From assembly GCA_018818855.1 (NCBI GenBank), contig JAHIRI010000002.1, positions 1 to 15,396 on the forward strand: 15,396 nt of DNA, read 5' to 3'. Positions within the stretch are counted from its first letter, which is position 1, and every line of letters begins with the position of its first letter. The notes under the pieces are model-generated. The model worked only from the letters and a program-made list of their open reading frames with translations. It was not told the origin of the DNA and ran no database searches. Position numbers and translations under genes: made by a program. This document shows positions 6,889 to 13,992 of the stretch, piece by piece. This DNA is from Patescibacteria group bacterium (lineage in GTDB: Bacteria > Patescibacteriota > Patescibacteriia > XYB2-FULL-38-15).

Positions 6889-7359
6889 ATGAAAAAAAAT
6901 CACGGCTTCACACTGATTGAATTATTAATCGTCATTGGCATTATCGCCTTTCTGGCCTCGGCGATTTTTATCGCTGTTGATCCGGCGAAAAGATTTGCTG
7001 AATCACGGAATGCCCGCCGCTGGACAGACACTTCAGCAGTTCTTGAGGCGGTTCTTCAATATGCTGTGGATCAGGACGGGACACTGCCTTCGGGAATTGA
7101 CGATGTCTCATCCACGGTTCAAATTTTGGGAACGAACGCGAGCGGATGCGAGGTTGGTTGCGCGGCAAAACCGTCGGCTGTGAGTTGTCTTGATTTGAGT
7201 GATGTCTTAATTCCAAAATATTTAGGACTTATTTCTTACGATCCCTACACTGGTTCGCCTGCTTTTACTGATTATTATATTAACAGATCATCAACCGGAA
7301 GACTTGAGGTCGGATCTTGCGACCCAGAACTTGGCGCAACGATTTTTGTTTCAAGATAG
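6889..7359 (+). CDS. Type IV pilin-like protein (prepilin)
   Basis: 156 residues from ATG 6889. The N-terminus MKKNHGFTLIELLIVIGIIA is a class III signal peptide: short basic leader, prepilin-peptidase cleavage expected after Gly6, Phe7 as the N-methylated first mature residue and Glu11 at mature position 5. The hydrophobic helix runs to about residue 30. The rest is a small periplasmic/surface head with Cys87, Cys91, Cys100 and Cys144, which could form two disulfides. It is transported by a type IV pilus or pseudopilus machine, none of whose other parts lie in this window. An in-frame ATG 24 bases upstream would add MKVIKFKS but lies before the predicted transcript start. The gene stands alone between its own promoter and terminator. 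Whether it is a major pilin, minor pilin or pseudopilin cannot be told. Confidence 0.9.
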   Translation: MKKNHGFTLIELLIVIGIIAFLASAIFIAVDPAKRFAESRNARRWTDTSAVLEAVLQYAVDQDGTLPSGIDDVSSTVQILGTNASGCEVGCAAKPSAVSCLDLSDVLIPKYLGLISYDPYTGSPAFTDYYINRSSTGRLEVGSCDPELGATIFVSR

Positions 7360-7382
7360 AAAAAGAAGAAATAATTTAAAGT

Positions 7383-7413
7383 AAAAATGCTCCGAAAGTT
7401 TCGGAGCATTTTT
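7383..7413 (+). terminator. Strong terminator after the pilin gene
   Basis: A perfect 14-bp stem (7383-7396 AAAAATGCTCCGAA with 7400-7413) has a 3-base loop AGT. The stem ends in A5/T5, so it can work on either strand. It starts 24 bases after the pilin stop. Confidence 0.92.
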
Positions 7414-7425
7414 ATATAAAACAAA

Positions 7426-7445
7426 CCCCGCCCTTGCGGGCGGGG
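7426..7445 (-). terminator. GC-rich hairpin, terminator for the minus-strand genes
   Basis: CCCCGCCC (7426-7433) and GGGCGGGG (7438-7445) form a perfect 8-bp stem with a 4-base loop. Read on the minus strand it is followed by TTTTGTTTTAT, a good T-tract, so it fits an intrinsic terminator for transcripts coming from HU. It lies about 205 bases beyond the HU stop, after the HU remnant. Confidence 0.7.
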
Positions 7446-7448
7446 AAA

Positions 7449-7460
7449 GCTTCTAGAAGC
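7449..7460. repeat. 12-base palindrome
   Basis: GCTTCTAGAAGC is perfectly self-complementary and lies four bases after the GC-rich hairpin. It could be a protein-binding site or part of a larger repeated element; nothing in the sequence decides. Confidence 0.5.
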
Positions 7461-7472
7461 GATTGAAGTTTA

Positions 7473-7530
7473 TTGACAAACGAGTGAGAGAAATGAAATT
7501 TTAATTTCATTTCCGAGCGAGTGCAGTCAA
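7473..7530. repeat. Nested AT-rich inverted repeat
   Basis: GAAATGAAATT (7490-7500) and AATTTCATTTC (7503-7513) form a perfect 11-bp inverted repeat with a 2-base centre. It is flanked by an outer pair, TTGAC (7473-7477) with GTCAA (7526-7530), and by two direct copies of CGAGTG (7481-7486 and 7518-7523). No coding frame is supported here. Confidence 0.6.
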
Positions 7531-7546
7531 CACAGATAATATATCT

Positions 7547-7582
7547 TTATCTTAATGCGTCTTTCAGAGATTTACCTGCTTT
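7547..7582 (-). pseudogene. Remnant of a second HU gene (last 12 codons)
   Basis: On the minus strand 7582-7547 reads K-A-G-K-S-L-K-D-A-L-R-stop, identical in residues to the end of the intact HU gene ending at 7652. Eight of the 12 codons differ, all synonymously (for example GCA/GCG, GGT/GGC, CTG/TTG, stop TAA in both). Immediately upstream on the minus strand the HU sequence stops and a GC-rich hairpin (7585-7611) takes its place; only about 14 unrelated in-frame codons precede before a stop. No start or SD fits. I read this as the 3' end of an old HU paralogue that has lost its body. Confidence 0.7.
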
Positions 7583-7584
7583 GC

Positions 7585-7611
7585 CCCGCACCAGAGCAAG
7601 CTCGGTGCGGG
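7585..7611. repeat. GC-rich hairpin abutting the HU remnant
   Basis: CCCGCACC (7585-7592) pairs with GGTGCGGG (7604-7611); after one unpaired A7593, GAG (7594-7596) pairs with CTC (7601-7603) around loop CAAG. It has no T-tract on either strand, so it is unlikely to be a terminator. It replaces the sequence that should encode the body of the HU paralogue. Confidence 0.65.
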
Positions 7612-7651
7612 ACTGCGGCAATCTGTTTCAAAAGTCTTGATTTTTGTAGTT

Positions 7652-7927
7652 TTATCTCAAGGCATCTTTCAACGATTTGCCCGCCTTGAATTTCGGTACA
7701 GTCATGGCCGGGATTTGAATTTTTTCGGTTGGTTTTTTGGGATTCACGCCTATTCTAGCCGCTCTATTTTTTGCCGAGAAAGTGCCAAAACCAGTCAAAG
7801 TAACTTCACCACCAGATTTTAAAGTTGAAGTGACGGTCTCCATAAAGGTTTCCATCATCTTATCAGCTGTTGTTTTTGGAACGTCGACAGCTACGGCGAT
7901 TTTTTCAATTAATTCTGCTTTTGTCAT
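7652..7927 (-). CDS. HU-family DNA-binding protein
   Basis: 91 residues from ATG at 7927-7925, normal for HU, a dimeric nucleoid protein that bends DNA. The helical half begins MTKAELIEKIAVAVDVPKTT; the family core GFGTFSAKNRAARIG leads into the DNA-binding arm with NPKKPTEKIQIPAMTVP (Asn-Pro kept, the usual preceding Arg is Val) and the C-terminal FKAGKSLKDALR. An upstream TTG (7945) is in frame, but the ATG is preceded 4 bases earlier by AAGGGGGTGA, nine of ten bases of the full anti-SD complement, so the ATG is the start. This is one of the few strong SDs in the window and fits high expression. HU lies 27 bases after ymdB and probably shares the rny-ymdB transcript, perhaps with an extra promoter not evident here. 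Confidence 0.95.
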   Translation of the reverse strand: MTKAELIEKIAVAVDVPKTTADKMMETFMETVTSTLKSGGEVTLTGFGTFSAKNRAARIGVNPKKPTEKIQIPAMTVPKFKAGKSLKDALR

Positions 7928-7954
7928 GTCTTCACCCCCTTTCAAAAGAGAAGA

Positions 7955-8755
7955 TTATATTTTTACTTCTTCTTTTATCTTTTTAATTTTAACCGCTTTT
8001 CTTGTTTTGGGATTCACTTCAAAATAAATTGCATTGACCGAACAAATTCCTTCTTCGGGAATCTCGTGGACTTCTGAGATCTGTGTTAAGAAAGTTTTTA
8101 GTATTCCTTTTTTGTCTACACCGAGGATTGAATCTTTGGCGCCGACCATGCCGATGTCTGTGACAAATGCCGTACCACCGTCTAGAATCTGCCAATCGTC
8201 AGTGCCGACGTGAGTGTGGGTGCCAAGTATTGCGGAAACCCTTCCGTCTAAGTATCGTGCCAAGCCATTTTTTTCCGAAGTGGCTTCGGCATGGAAATCA
8301 ACAATAACGGCTGAAAGATTTTCATTTTTAAATTCATCAAGAATTTCATCAGCCTTACGGAAGGGGCAGTCGTATTGATTTTTCAGAAAAACTCTTCCTA
8401 TCAAGTTTATCACAAGAACCTTTTTTGTGCCAATTTCAAACAATTTCGCGCCAACGCCCGGAACGCCCGGCGGATAATTTGCCGGACGGATAAGTAGGGA
8501 ATTTTTATCTTCCAAAATTCCGATTGCTTCTTTTTTATCAAAGGCATGATCTCCGGAAGTAAAAAAATCTACACCGGCGTCCGCGAGCTCTTGCAAAGTT
8601 TTTGTCGTGATACCCACGCCGTGCGCAATATTTTCCGCATTGGCAATAACTAAATCAGGGTCAAGTTTTTTCTTGAGCGTCGGTAAAATTTTTACGACCG
8701 CGCTTCGTCCGATTCTTCCCGAAACATCGCCGAAGAATAGAATTTTTAGATTCAT
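7955..8755 (-). CDS. ymdB: YmdB-family metallophosphoesterase (TIGR00282)
   Basis: 266 residues, full length for the YmdB family. The B. subtilis protein is a 2',3'-cyclic-nucleotide phosphodiesterase affecting biofilm formation. Metal-site residues can be matched in order: Asp10 (FFGDVSGRIGR), Glu41-Asn42 (ANAENIAHG), Asp69-His70 (TSGDHAFDKKE), His155 (DFHAEATSEK), His180 and His182 (GTHTHVGTDD). The Asp69 position is Asn in the usual GNH motif. The late region (VTDIGMVGAKDSILGV) is also typical. No signal peptide or membrane segment, so cytoplasmic. It follows rny after 11 bases, the same order as in Firmicutes, and precedes HU by 27 bases, so one transcript is likely. No Shine-Dalgarno sequence precedes the ATG. 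Confidence 0.94.
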   Translation of the reverse strand: MNLKILFFGDVSGRIGRSAVVKILPTLKKKLDPDLVIANAENIAHGVGITTKTLQELADAGVDFFTSGDHAFDKKEAIGILEDKNSLLIRPANYPPGVPGVGAKLFEIGTKKVLVINLIGRVFLKNQYDCPFRKADEILDEFKNENLSAVIVDFHAEATSEKNGLARYLDGRVSAILGTHTHVGTDDWQILDGGTAFVTDIGMVGAKDSILGVDKKGILKTFLTQISEVHEIPEEGICSVNAIYFEVNPKTRKAVKIKKIKEEVKI

Positions 8756-8766
8756 AGGCGTGTTAA

Positions 8767-10284
8767 TTATCTTGCGTATTCAATAATTCTTTTTTCTCTT
8801 ATCACGTTAACTTTGATTTCACCAGGATATTTTAATTCCTCTTCAATTTTTTTGGCGATTGACTGGGCAAGTTTAAGTGCACCAAGGTCGTCAATTTTGT
8901 CCGGCGCGACAAAAACTCTGATTTCTCGGCCAGCCTGGATGGCGTAAGCTTTTTCAATACCGTCAAAAGAAGTGGCCACTTTTTCCAAATCTTCCAATCT
9001 TTGCAGATATTGTTCGTAAGTATCTTTTCTCGCGCCAGGTCTTGCGCCGGAAATAGCGTCGGCGACTTTAACAATTACAGCTTCAAGAGTCGGCGGCGCG
9101 TCTTCATGATGAGTCGCGATCGGAATAATAATCTCTTCCGGCAAGTTGAATTTCTTGGCAATATCTTTTCCAATTTCCGGATGAGTGCCCGTGATTTCGT
9201 GGTCAACCGCTTTGCCGATATCATGTAGAAGCCCGGCTTTTTTGGCGACGGTCACATTCGCGCCAAGCTCTTCGGCTAAAAGCGCGGAAAGATGAGCAAC
9301 TTCAACAGAGTGCTTCAAGGCATTTTGCCCAAAGCTTGTTCTATATTTTAAACGACCTAAAATTTGAACTAATTTTGGATCAAGCCCGGCTACGCCAAGT
9401 TCGTAAACAGCTTCTTCACCGGCTTTTTTAATGTCAATTGCTAAATCTTTTTTGGCTTGTTCCACCGCTTCCTCAATTCGGCCCGGATGAATTCTGCCAT
9501 CCAGAATCAATTTTTCGAGCGCGCGTTTGGCGACATGCCGCCTGATCGGGCTGAAGCCTGAAACAGTAATCGCCTCCGGAGTGTCGTCAACAATAATTTC
9601 CGTGCCGGTTAATTGTTCAATAGTTTTAATATTTCTTCCTTCACGGCCGATGATTCTTCCTTTCATTTCATCAGAAGGAAGAACCACGGTTGTAGTCGTG
9701 GTTTCCGTAGCGTGCGAAGAGGCGCAGCGTTCAATCGCCAAAGATAAAAGGTCCCGCGCTTTTTTGTCGAGGACCTCGCTGGATTCTCTTTCCAATTTGT
9801 TGATGCGATTAACAAGTTCCGCCTGGATATTTTTTTCAGTTTTGTCTAAAAGCAACTGCTTGGCTTCTTCACGGTTAAGCCCAGCGATTTGTTCCAATCT
9901 CGTCAACTGGTCTTCTTTTATTTTTTGGATTTCCGCTTTTACTTTTTCAATTTGATTGGCACGATCGTAGAGTTTTTGCTGTTTTTCTTGGAGATCAAGA
10001 AGTTTTTGGTCAAAAAGAGATTCGCGCTTTTCCAATCTTTTTTGCGCGGCTTGCAATTCGCCCCGCCGATCTTCTTCCTCTTTTTTTGCGTTGTCAATGA
10101 CTTGAATTGCCTTATCTCTTGCCTGGAGGAGCAATTCCCTTTGTTTTGTTTTAGTTTCGGCCAGTAATTTTTCAGCTTTTTCTTCAACTGATCCGGCCAG
10201 TCTTTTTGCTAGAAGTTTTCTTAGAAAGTAACCAGCGGCCGTTCCGGCAATCAAGATAGCCGCGATCCATAATGGATTTTGCAT
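8767..10284 (-). CDS. rny: Ribonuclease Y
   Basis: 505 residues, close to the usual 510-520. Order of parts: an N-terminal membrane anchor (about 4-22, PLWIAAILIAGTAAGYFLRK); a long coiled coil (about 30-190, Lys/Glu/Gln rich); a KH RNA-binding domain with GREG at 213-216 (GRIIGREGRNIKTIEQLTG); and an HD domain with His325 (KHSVEVAHL), His354-Asp355 (LLHDIGKAVDHE), His392-His393 (THHEDAPP) and Asp409 (VADAISGARPGAR). RNase Y is a membrane-attached endonuclease that starts mRNA decay in bacteria lacking RNase E. The start ATG is the first possible, since an in-frame TAA lies 6 bases upstream. There is no SD. A promoter on the minus strand at 10529-10501 gives a leader of about 210 bases, and ymdB and HU follow. 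Confidence 0.97.
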   Translation of the reverse strand: MQNPLWIAAILIAGTAAGYFLRKLLAKRLAGSVEEKAEKLLAETKTKQRELLLQARDKAIQVIDNAKKEEEDRRGELQAAQKRLEKRESLFDQKLLDLQEKQQKLYDRANQIEKVKAEIQKIKEDQLTRLEQIAGLNREEAKQLLLDKTEKNIQAELVNRINKLERESSEVLDKKARDLLSLAIERCASSHATETTTTTVVLPSDEMKGRIIGREGRNIKTIEQLTGTEIIVDDTPEAITVSGFSPIRRHVAKRALEKLILDGRIHPGRIEEAVEQAKKDLAIDIKKAGEEAVYELGVAGLDPKLVQILGRLKYRTSFGQNALKHSVEVAHLSALLAEELGANVTVAKKAGLLHDIGKAVDHEITGTHPEIGKDIAKKFNLPEEIIIPIATHHEDAPPTLEAVIVKVADAISGARPGARKDTYEQYLQRLEDLEKVATSFDGIEKAYAIQAGREIRVFVAPDKIDDLGALKLAQSIAKKIEEELKYPGEIKVNVIREKRIIEYAR

Positions 10285-10286
10285 AA

Positions 10287-10478
10287 AACTTTAACAGCAA
10301 ATCACAAACCAAAGGTGAATCGTGAAGTGGATTCATCTCAATTAATTTCGTGCCGCCTTCGGCCAGAATGAATTTTTTGAGGTTGTGTGACATTTTATTT
10401 ATCGGTCTTTTCGACGATTTCTTCCGATGCTTGTGATTTGCCTATGTTTAAATTATTTATTTTCTCCGCCAAAGACAC
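10287..10478 (-). other. rny leader with two abutting short reading frames
   Basis: The 331-base gap 10285-10615 holds divergent promoters and this rny leader. On the minus strand a GTG at 10478 opens a 27-codon frame (ending EEIVEKTDK, TAA at 10397-10395). After one base an ATG at 10393 opens MSHNLKKFILAEGGTKLIEM, running past the rny start out of frame to 10184. The first 35 or so codons of this second frame look protein-like, the rest is a shadow of rny. No SD precedes either. They could be leader peptides, a decayed gene, or chance. Confidence 0.2.
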
Positions 10479-10500
10479 AAGTCTTTTTTGGAGTATTTTT

Positions 10501-10529
10501 ATATTAACATGAAAGAGGTTTTTTGGCAA
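10501..10529 (-). promoter_or_regulatory. Promoter of the rny-ymdB-HU unit
   Basis: On the minus strand TTGCCA (10529-10524), 17 bases, TAATAT (10506-10501) with a TGT extension. The predicted start is near 10494, about 210 bases before rny. It is back to back with the infB promoter, whose -35 lies 25 bases away. Confidence 0.5.
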
Positions 10530-10553
10530 GTTCTGGGGTTTTTCTTTTTATTT

Positions 10554-10582
10554 TTGACAAAATCCGGGGAAAAGACTATTCT
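10554..10582 (+). promoter_or_regulatory. Promoter of infB
   Basis: A consensus TTGACA (10554-10559), 17 bases, TATTCT (10577-10582) gives a start near 10589. That start falls on the first base of a small hairpin (GAACC 10589-10593, GGTTC 10599-10603, loop AAGGG), so the transcript may begin with a 5'-terminal stem that also contains the only SD-like bases of the leader. Confidence 0.7.
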
Positions 10583-10615
10583 AAATAAGAACCAAGGGGG
10601 TTCATTTATATTTAT

Positions 10616-12622
10616 ATGAACATAACCGAGCTAGCTAGAAAACTTCAGATTACGACCCAAGAATTGAAGGACGTCTTGCCGACGCTCGGTTTTGATATTG
10701 GGCAAAGGGCAATTAAGGTTGATGACCGGCAGGCACACAAAATTATTGAAAGTTGGCCGGCGCTTAAAAAAGAAATGGAAAAAAGAAAAGCGGCTGAGTT
10801 GGCAAAACTTACTCCGGAGGAAGAAGCCGGCGCGGCGACAGTAGAAAAAGTAAAAGTAAAATTGCCGCAGGTGATCACAGTTCGCGATTTTGCCGCAAGA
10901 TTAAATTTACCGGTGACGGGCGTGATAAAAGAATTAATGAAAAATGGAATTTTGGCGTCGTTAAATGAAAGAATTGATTATGAAACCGCGGCAATTGTTG
11001 CCGAGGACATGGGCTTTGAAGTAGAAAAAGTTGATGAAGAAAAAATAGAAGGTGATTTTGTCGGCGATAAAGTTAAAGAGTTGATGGGAAAGGATGAAAA
11101 ATCAACTTTGAAGGCGCGGCCGCCGGTAGTCGTCGTTATGGGCCACGTTGATCACGGTAAAACAAAATTGTTGGACGCTATCCGTAAAACTCATGTGATG
11201 GAATCGGAAGCGGGCGGCATTACCCAGCATATTGGCGCTTATCAGGCGACATATAAAGATAGAGTTTTAACTTTTATTGATACACCCGGCCACGAAGCTT
11301 TTACGGCCATGCGTTCGCGCGGCGCAAAGATTGCCGACATCGCGATTTTAGTTGTGGCCGCCGATGACGGCGTTCAGCCGCAGACGAAAGAAGCCATCAA
11401 AATTATTGAAGCGGCAAAAATCCCGTTTTTAGTGGCGATAAATAAAATTGATAAACCAGAAGCCAATATTGAAAAAATAAAACAGGAATTGGCGGCCCTA
11501 AATTTGATTCCGGAAGATTGGGGAGGCAAAACAATTTGTGTTCCGATTTCTGCCAAGCAGATGACGGGTATTGATGATATTTTGAATATGGTGCTTTTGA
11601 TTGCTGACATGGAAAAAGAAAAAATCGTCGCCAACCCCGACCGCTGCGCCATGGGCACGGTTATTGAAGCTCATATTGATAAAGGAGAAGGCCCAGTGGC
11701 TACTGTTTTGGTTCAGGCGGGAACCTTAAATCGTAATGACAATTTAACAATTGATAATGTTTTGTATGGTCGGGTAAGAGCCATGAAAAATTTTCGCGGC
11801 GAACCGGTTGATTTGGCAAGTCCGGGTACGCCGGTAAAAATTTTGGGCCTTAAAGCCGCGCCGCAGGTTGGTGATATTTTAGAAGTTAAGGACGATCTTG
11901 GCGCGTGTCAGAGAAAAATAAAACCAACTTATGCTCGACGCGATCAGGTAGTTGTGAAAAAATCCAGCGAGGAAGAAGAAAGTAAAAAGAAAAAATTAAA
12001 AATTATTTTAAAAACTGATGTGCTCGGATCGCTTGAAGCGCTTTTGGCGTCTTTTGAAAAATTTGATTATCCGACCGTTAGTTTAGAAATAGTGACTCGC
12101 GGTTTGGGCAACATTACCGAAGCAGAGGTTTTGCAGGCAGAAGCGGTTGGCGCAAAAATTTTTGGATTTAATGTTTTGACCGGTCCGAACATTGATGATC
12201 TGGCCCGCGACAAAGGCGTGCAAATTAAAATTTGTAAAATTATTTACGATTTAATTGATGAAATTAAAAAAGATTTAGAGGATTTGCTTGAAATGGAAAT
12301 AGTGCGAACTGAGCTTGGGAAAATAGAAGTGCTTGCCATTTTCCGTACCGAAGCGGCGAACATGATTGTCGGCGGAAAAGTTAAAGAAGGAAAAATTGTT
12401 TTTAATCCAAAAACTGTTGGACAGACAAAAATAAAAGTTTTGCGGAAGGGTGAGGAAGTCGGAGAAGGAGTGCTTAACGGTCTTCAGTCGGCAAAATCAG
12501 AAGTTAAGGAAGTTGCCGGCGGACAGGAATGCGGCGTAAAATACAAAGGTAAGCCAATTGTTCAGGTTGGCGATACGTTGGAAATTTATCGTGAGGAAAA
12601 ACGAGCGAGAAAATTAGAATAA
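10616..12622 (+). CDS. infB: Translation initiation factor IF-2
   Basis: 668 residues; the C-terminal core is complete while the N-terminal region is short compared with E. coli (890). Two IF2N-type helical modules are seen (1-35, [20 protein letters not shown]; about 85-135). The GTPase domain (about 168-335) has G1 GHVDHGKT (176-183), the switch [10 protein letters not shown] (200-209), G3 DTPGH (222-226), G4 NKID (276-279) and G5 SAK (312-314). Domains II, III and the fMet-tRNA-binding domain follow; the tail [19 protein letters not shown] is typical. IF2 brings initiator tRNA to the 30S subunit and promotes subunit joining. The gene has its own promoter instead of sitting in the common nusA-infB arrangement, at least on its upstream side. 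AAGGGGG lies 15 bases before the ATG, far for an SD. trxA follows after a 50-base repeat-filled spacer. Confidence 0.98.
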   Translation: MNITELARKLQITTQELKDVLPTLGFDIGQRAIKVDDRQAHKIIESWPALKKEMEKRKAAELAKLTPEEEAGAATVEKVKVKLPQVITVRDFAARLNLPVTGVIKELMKNGILASLNERIDYETAAIVAEDMGFEVEKVDEEKIEGDFVGDKVKELMGKDEKSTLKARPPVVVVMGHVDHGKTKLLDAIRKTHVMESEAGGITQHIGAYQATYKDRVLTFIDTPGHEAFTAMRSRGAKIADIAILVVAADDGVQPQTKEAIKIIEAAKIPFLVAINKIDKPEANIEKIKQELAALNLIPEDWGGKTICVPISAKQMTGIDDILNMVLLIADMEKEKIVANPDRCAMGTVIEAHIDKGEGPVATVLVQAGTLNRNDNLTIDNVLYGRVRAMKNFRGEPVDLASPGTPVKILGLKAAPQVGDILEVKDDLGACQRKIKPTYARRDQVVVKKSSEEEESKKKKLKIILKTDVLGSLEALLASFEKFDYPTVSLEIVTRGLGNITEAEVLQAEAVGAKIFGFNVLTGPNIDDLARDKGVQIKICKIIYDLIDEIKKDLEDLLEMEIVRTELGKIEVLAIFRTEAANMIVGGKVKEGKIVFNPKTVGQTKIKVLRKGEEVGEGVLNGLQSAKSEVKEVAGGQECGVKYKGKPIVQVGDTLEIYREEKRARKLE

Positions 12623-12630
12623 ATAATTAT

Positions 12631-12658
12631 TAATTTCTAGATTCTAATTTCTAGATTC
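12631..12658 (+). repeat. Tandem 14-base repeat in the infB-trxA spacer
   Basis: TAATTTCTAGATTC occurs twice head to tail (12631-12644, 12645-12658), followed by the beginning of a third copy (TA) and then unrelated bases. Part of the repeat (ATTCTAATTT, 12641-12650) is the exact complement of AAATTAGAAT (12611-12620) at the end of infB, giving a possible AT-rich 10-bp stem across the infB stop. Confidence 0.75.
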
Positions 12659-12672
12659 TAGCTTTTAAATTT

Positions 12673-12999
12673 ATGGCGGAAATAATTTTAAACGACCAAA
12701 ATTTTGAGGGCGAGGTTTTAAAATCTGATGTGCCGGTGTTAGTTGATTTTTGGGCACCGTGGTGCGGCCCATGCAAAATGATGGGACCGATTGTTGATGA
12801 GGTTGCCAAAGATATGGAAGGCAAGGCGGTTAAAGTCGCAAAATTAAACGTTGATGAATCATCGGCGACAGCGGAAAAATATAATGTGATGAGCATTCCG
12901 ACTTTTAAGATCTTTAAAGGCGGAGAAGTGGTTGATGAATTTGTTGGAGTGCAATCAAAAGAAGAAATTGTAAAAAGAATAGAAAAAATTATTGGTTAA
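12673..12999 (+). CDS. trxA: Thioredoxin
   Basis: 108 residues, the normal length of thioredoxin, the small disulfide reductant of the cytoplasm. The active site is WCGPC with Cys31 and Cys34 in VLVDFWAPWCGPCKMMGPIV, and the cis-proline loop is MSIPTFKIFKGGE. All expected beta-strand and helix blocks are present without insertion. It has no signal peptide, so it acts in the cytoplasm. Tandem TAA TAA stops end it, and trxB begins 6 bases later, so the enzyme pair is made from one message. The spacer from infB holds a 14-base tandem repeat and no clear promoter, so it is probably read through from infB. Confidence 0.97.
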   Translation: MAEIILNDQNFEGEVLKSDVPVLVDFWAPWCGPCKMMGPIVDEVAKDMEGKAVKVAKLNVDESSATAEKYNVMSIPTFKIFKGGEVVDEFVGVQSKEEIVKRIEKIIG

Positions 13000-13005
13000 T
13001 AAAAT

Positions 13006-13917
13006 ATGTACGATTTAATTATTGTCGGGGGTGGTCCGGCGGGACTTACGGCAGCTATTTACGCAGCGCGTCGGGCGATGAAGACTTTAGTTTTGGCCAA
13101 AGAATTTGGAGGCCAGGCAGTTTACGCTTCCAAGGTAGAAAATTTTCCTGGTATCGATTTAATCCCGGGGTATGAGTTGATGGAAAAGATGAAAGGGCAG
13201 GCAGAACGTCTTGGAGCGGAAGTAAAATACGCCGAGACAACTGAAATAAAAAATGAAAATGAATTTTTTTCCGTTCGCGACAAAGAAGGCAATTCGTACG
13301 AAGGGCGTTCATTAATTTTATCTTTTGGCGCCGTGCCGAGAAAACTAGGGCTTCCAAATGAAGATAAATTTAAGGGAAACGGGATTTCATATTGCGCGAC
13401 TTGTGACGCGCCATTTTTTAAAAATAAAAATGTGGCGGTGGTTGGAGGAGGAAATGCCGCGCTTGATGCTGCGTTGCTTCTTTCAAAATTCGCGGGAAAA
13501 GTTTATTTAATCCATCGACGCGATGAGTTTAAGGCAGAAGAAGTCAGGGTACATGACGCGAAAAATTTACCCAACTTGGAAATAATTTTAAATTCAGAAG
13601 TTAAAGAAATAAAAGGAGATAAAAATATTACCGGTGTAGTGGTCGAAAAAATTGATAGTGGTGAGACGCGTGAATTGGAAGTTGATGGAATTTTTATAGA
13701 AATCGGACATATTGTTGAATCAGAATTTATAAGCAAGATGGTTACGCTTGACGAACGCCGCCAAATTGTTGTGAATGACAGAAATGAAACAAATGTTCCC
13801 GGAGTTTTTGCCGCCGGTGATGCGACGACAGTTCCTTGGAAACAAATTGTCATCGCCGCAGGAGAAGGGGCAAAAGCGGCGTTAAGTGCATATTCTTATT
13901 TACAAAAAATTAAGTAG
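13006..13917 (+). CDS. trxB: Thioredoxin reductase
   Basis: 303 residues, the size of the low-molecular-weight bacterial enzyme that passes electrons from NADPH through FAD to thioredoxin. FAD motif GGGPAG at 8-13; redox-active CATC at 130-133 (YCATCDAPFF); NADPH motif GGGNAA at 147-152; HRR at 170-172 (Arg171/Arg172 fit NADPH rather than NADH or ferredoxin use); second FAD motif GVFAAGD with Asp272, then WKQIVIAAGEGAKAAL. The conserved ATG segment before the CATC domain reads SFG here (SLILSFGAVPRKLG), a mild deviation. It lies 6 bases after trxA, which should be its substrate. The 78 bases to gdhA contain an AT-rich inverted repeat, not a clear terminator. Confidence 0.96.
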   Translation: MYDLIIVGGGPAGLTAAIYAARRAMKTLVLAKEFGGQAVYASKVENFPGIDLIPGYELMEKMKGQAERLGAEVKYAETTEIKNENEFFSVRDKEGNSYEGRSLILSFGAVPRKLGLPNEDKFKGNGISYCATCDAPFFKNKNVAVVGGGNAALDAALLLSKFAGKVYLIHRRDEFKAEEVRVHDAKNLPNLEIILNSEVKEIKGDKNITGVVVEKIDSGETRELEVDGIFIEIGHIVESEFISKMVTLDERRQIVVNDRNETNVPGVFAAGDATTVPWKQIVIAAGEGAKAALSAYSYLQKIK

Positions 13918-13922
13918 TATCT

Positions 13923-13992
13923 TGTATATTGTATTTTGTATTTAGTATATTAAAAGTTTTTTGATTATATTAAATACCAAATATTAAATACT
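13923..13992 (+). repeat. AT-rich imperfect inverted repeat before gdhA
   Basis: Arms 13923-13948 and 13967-13992 (26 bases each) match at 20 of 26 positions without gaps, around an 18-base loop. The 3' arm ends 3 bases before the gdhA ATG. The 5' arm consists of repeated TGTATTT-like words. It resembles the pre-rnc element in architecture though not in sequence. Confidence 0.65.

Noticed and set aside
7585..7611. Terminator for HU
   Set aside because: No T-tract follows the hairpin on either strand; the GC-rich hairpin at 7426-7445 fits better.
7928..7945. TTG start for HU giving six extra residues
   Set aside because: Those bases contain the Shine-Dalgarno sequence of the ATG at 7927, and the HU fold begins at MTKAELIEK.
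9527..9955. 142-codon plus-strand frame within rny
   Set aside because: It lies wholly antisense to the RNase Y coding region, whose KH and coiled-coil segments are unmistakable.
10184..10286. Second half of the 69-codon minus-strand frame as real protein
   Set aside because: It overlaps the rny coding start out of frame, where rny clearly encodes its membrane anchor.
13923..13992. Terminator between trxB and gdhA
   Set aside because: The arms are AT-rich with mismatches and no T-tract follows the 3' arm, which runs into the gdhA start.
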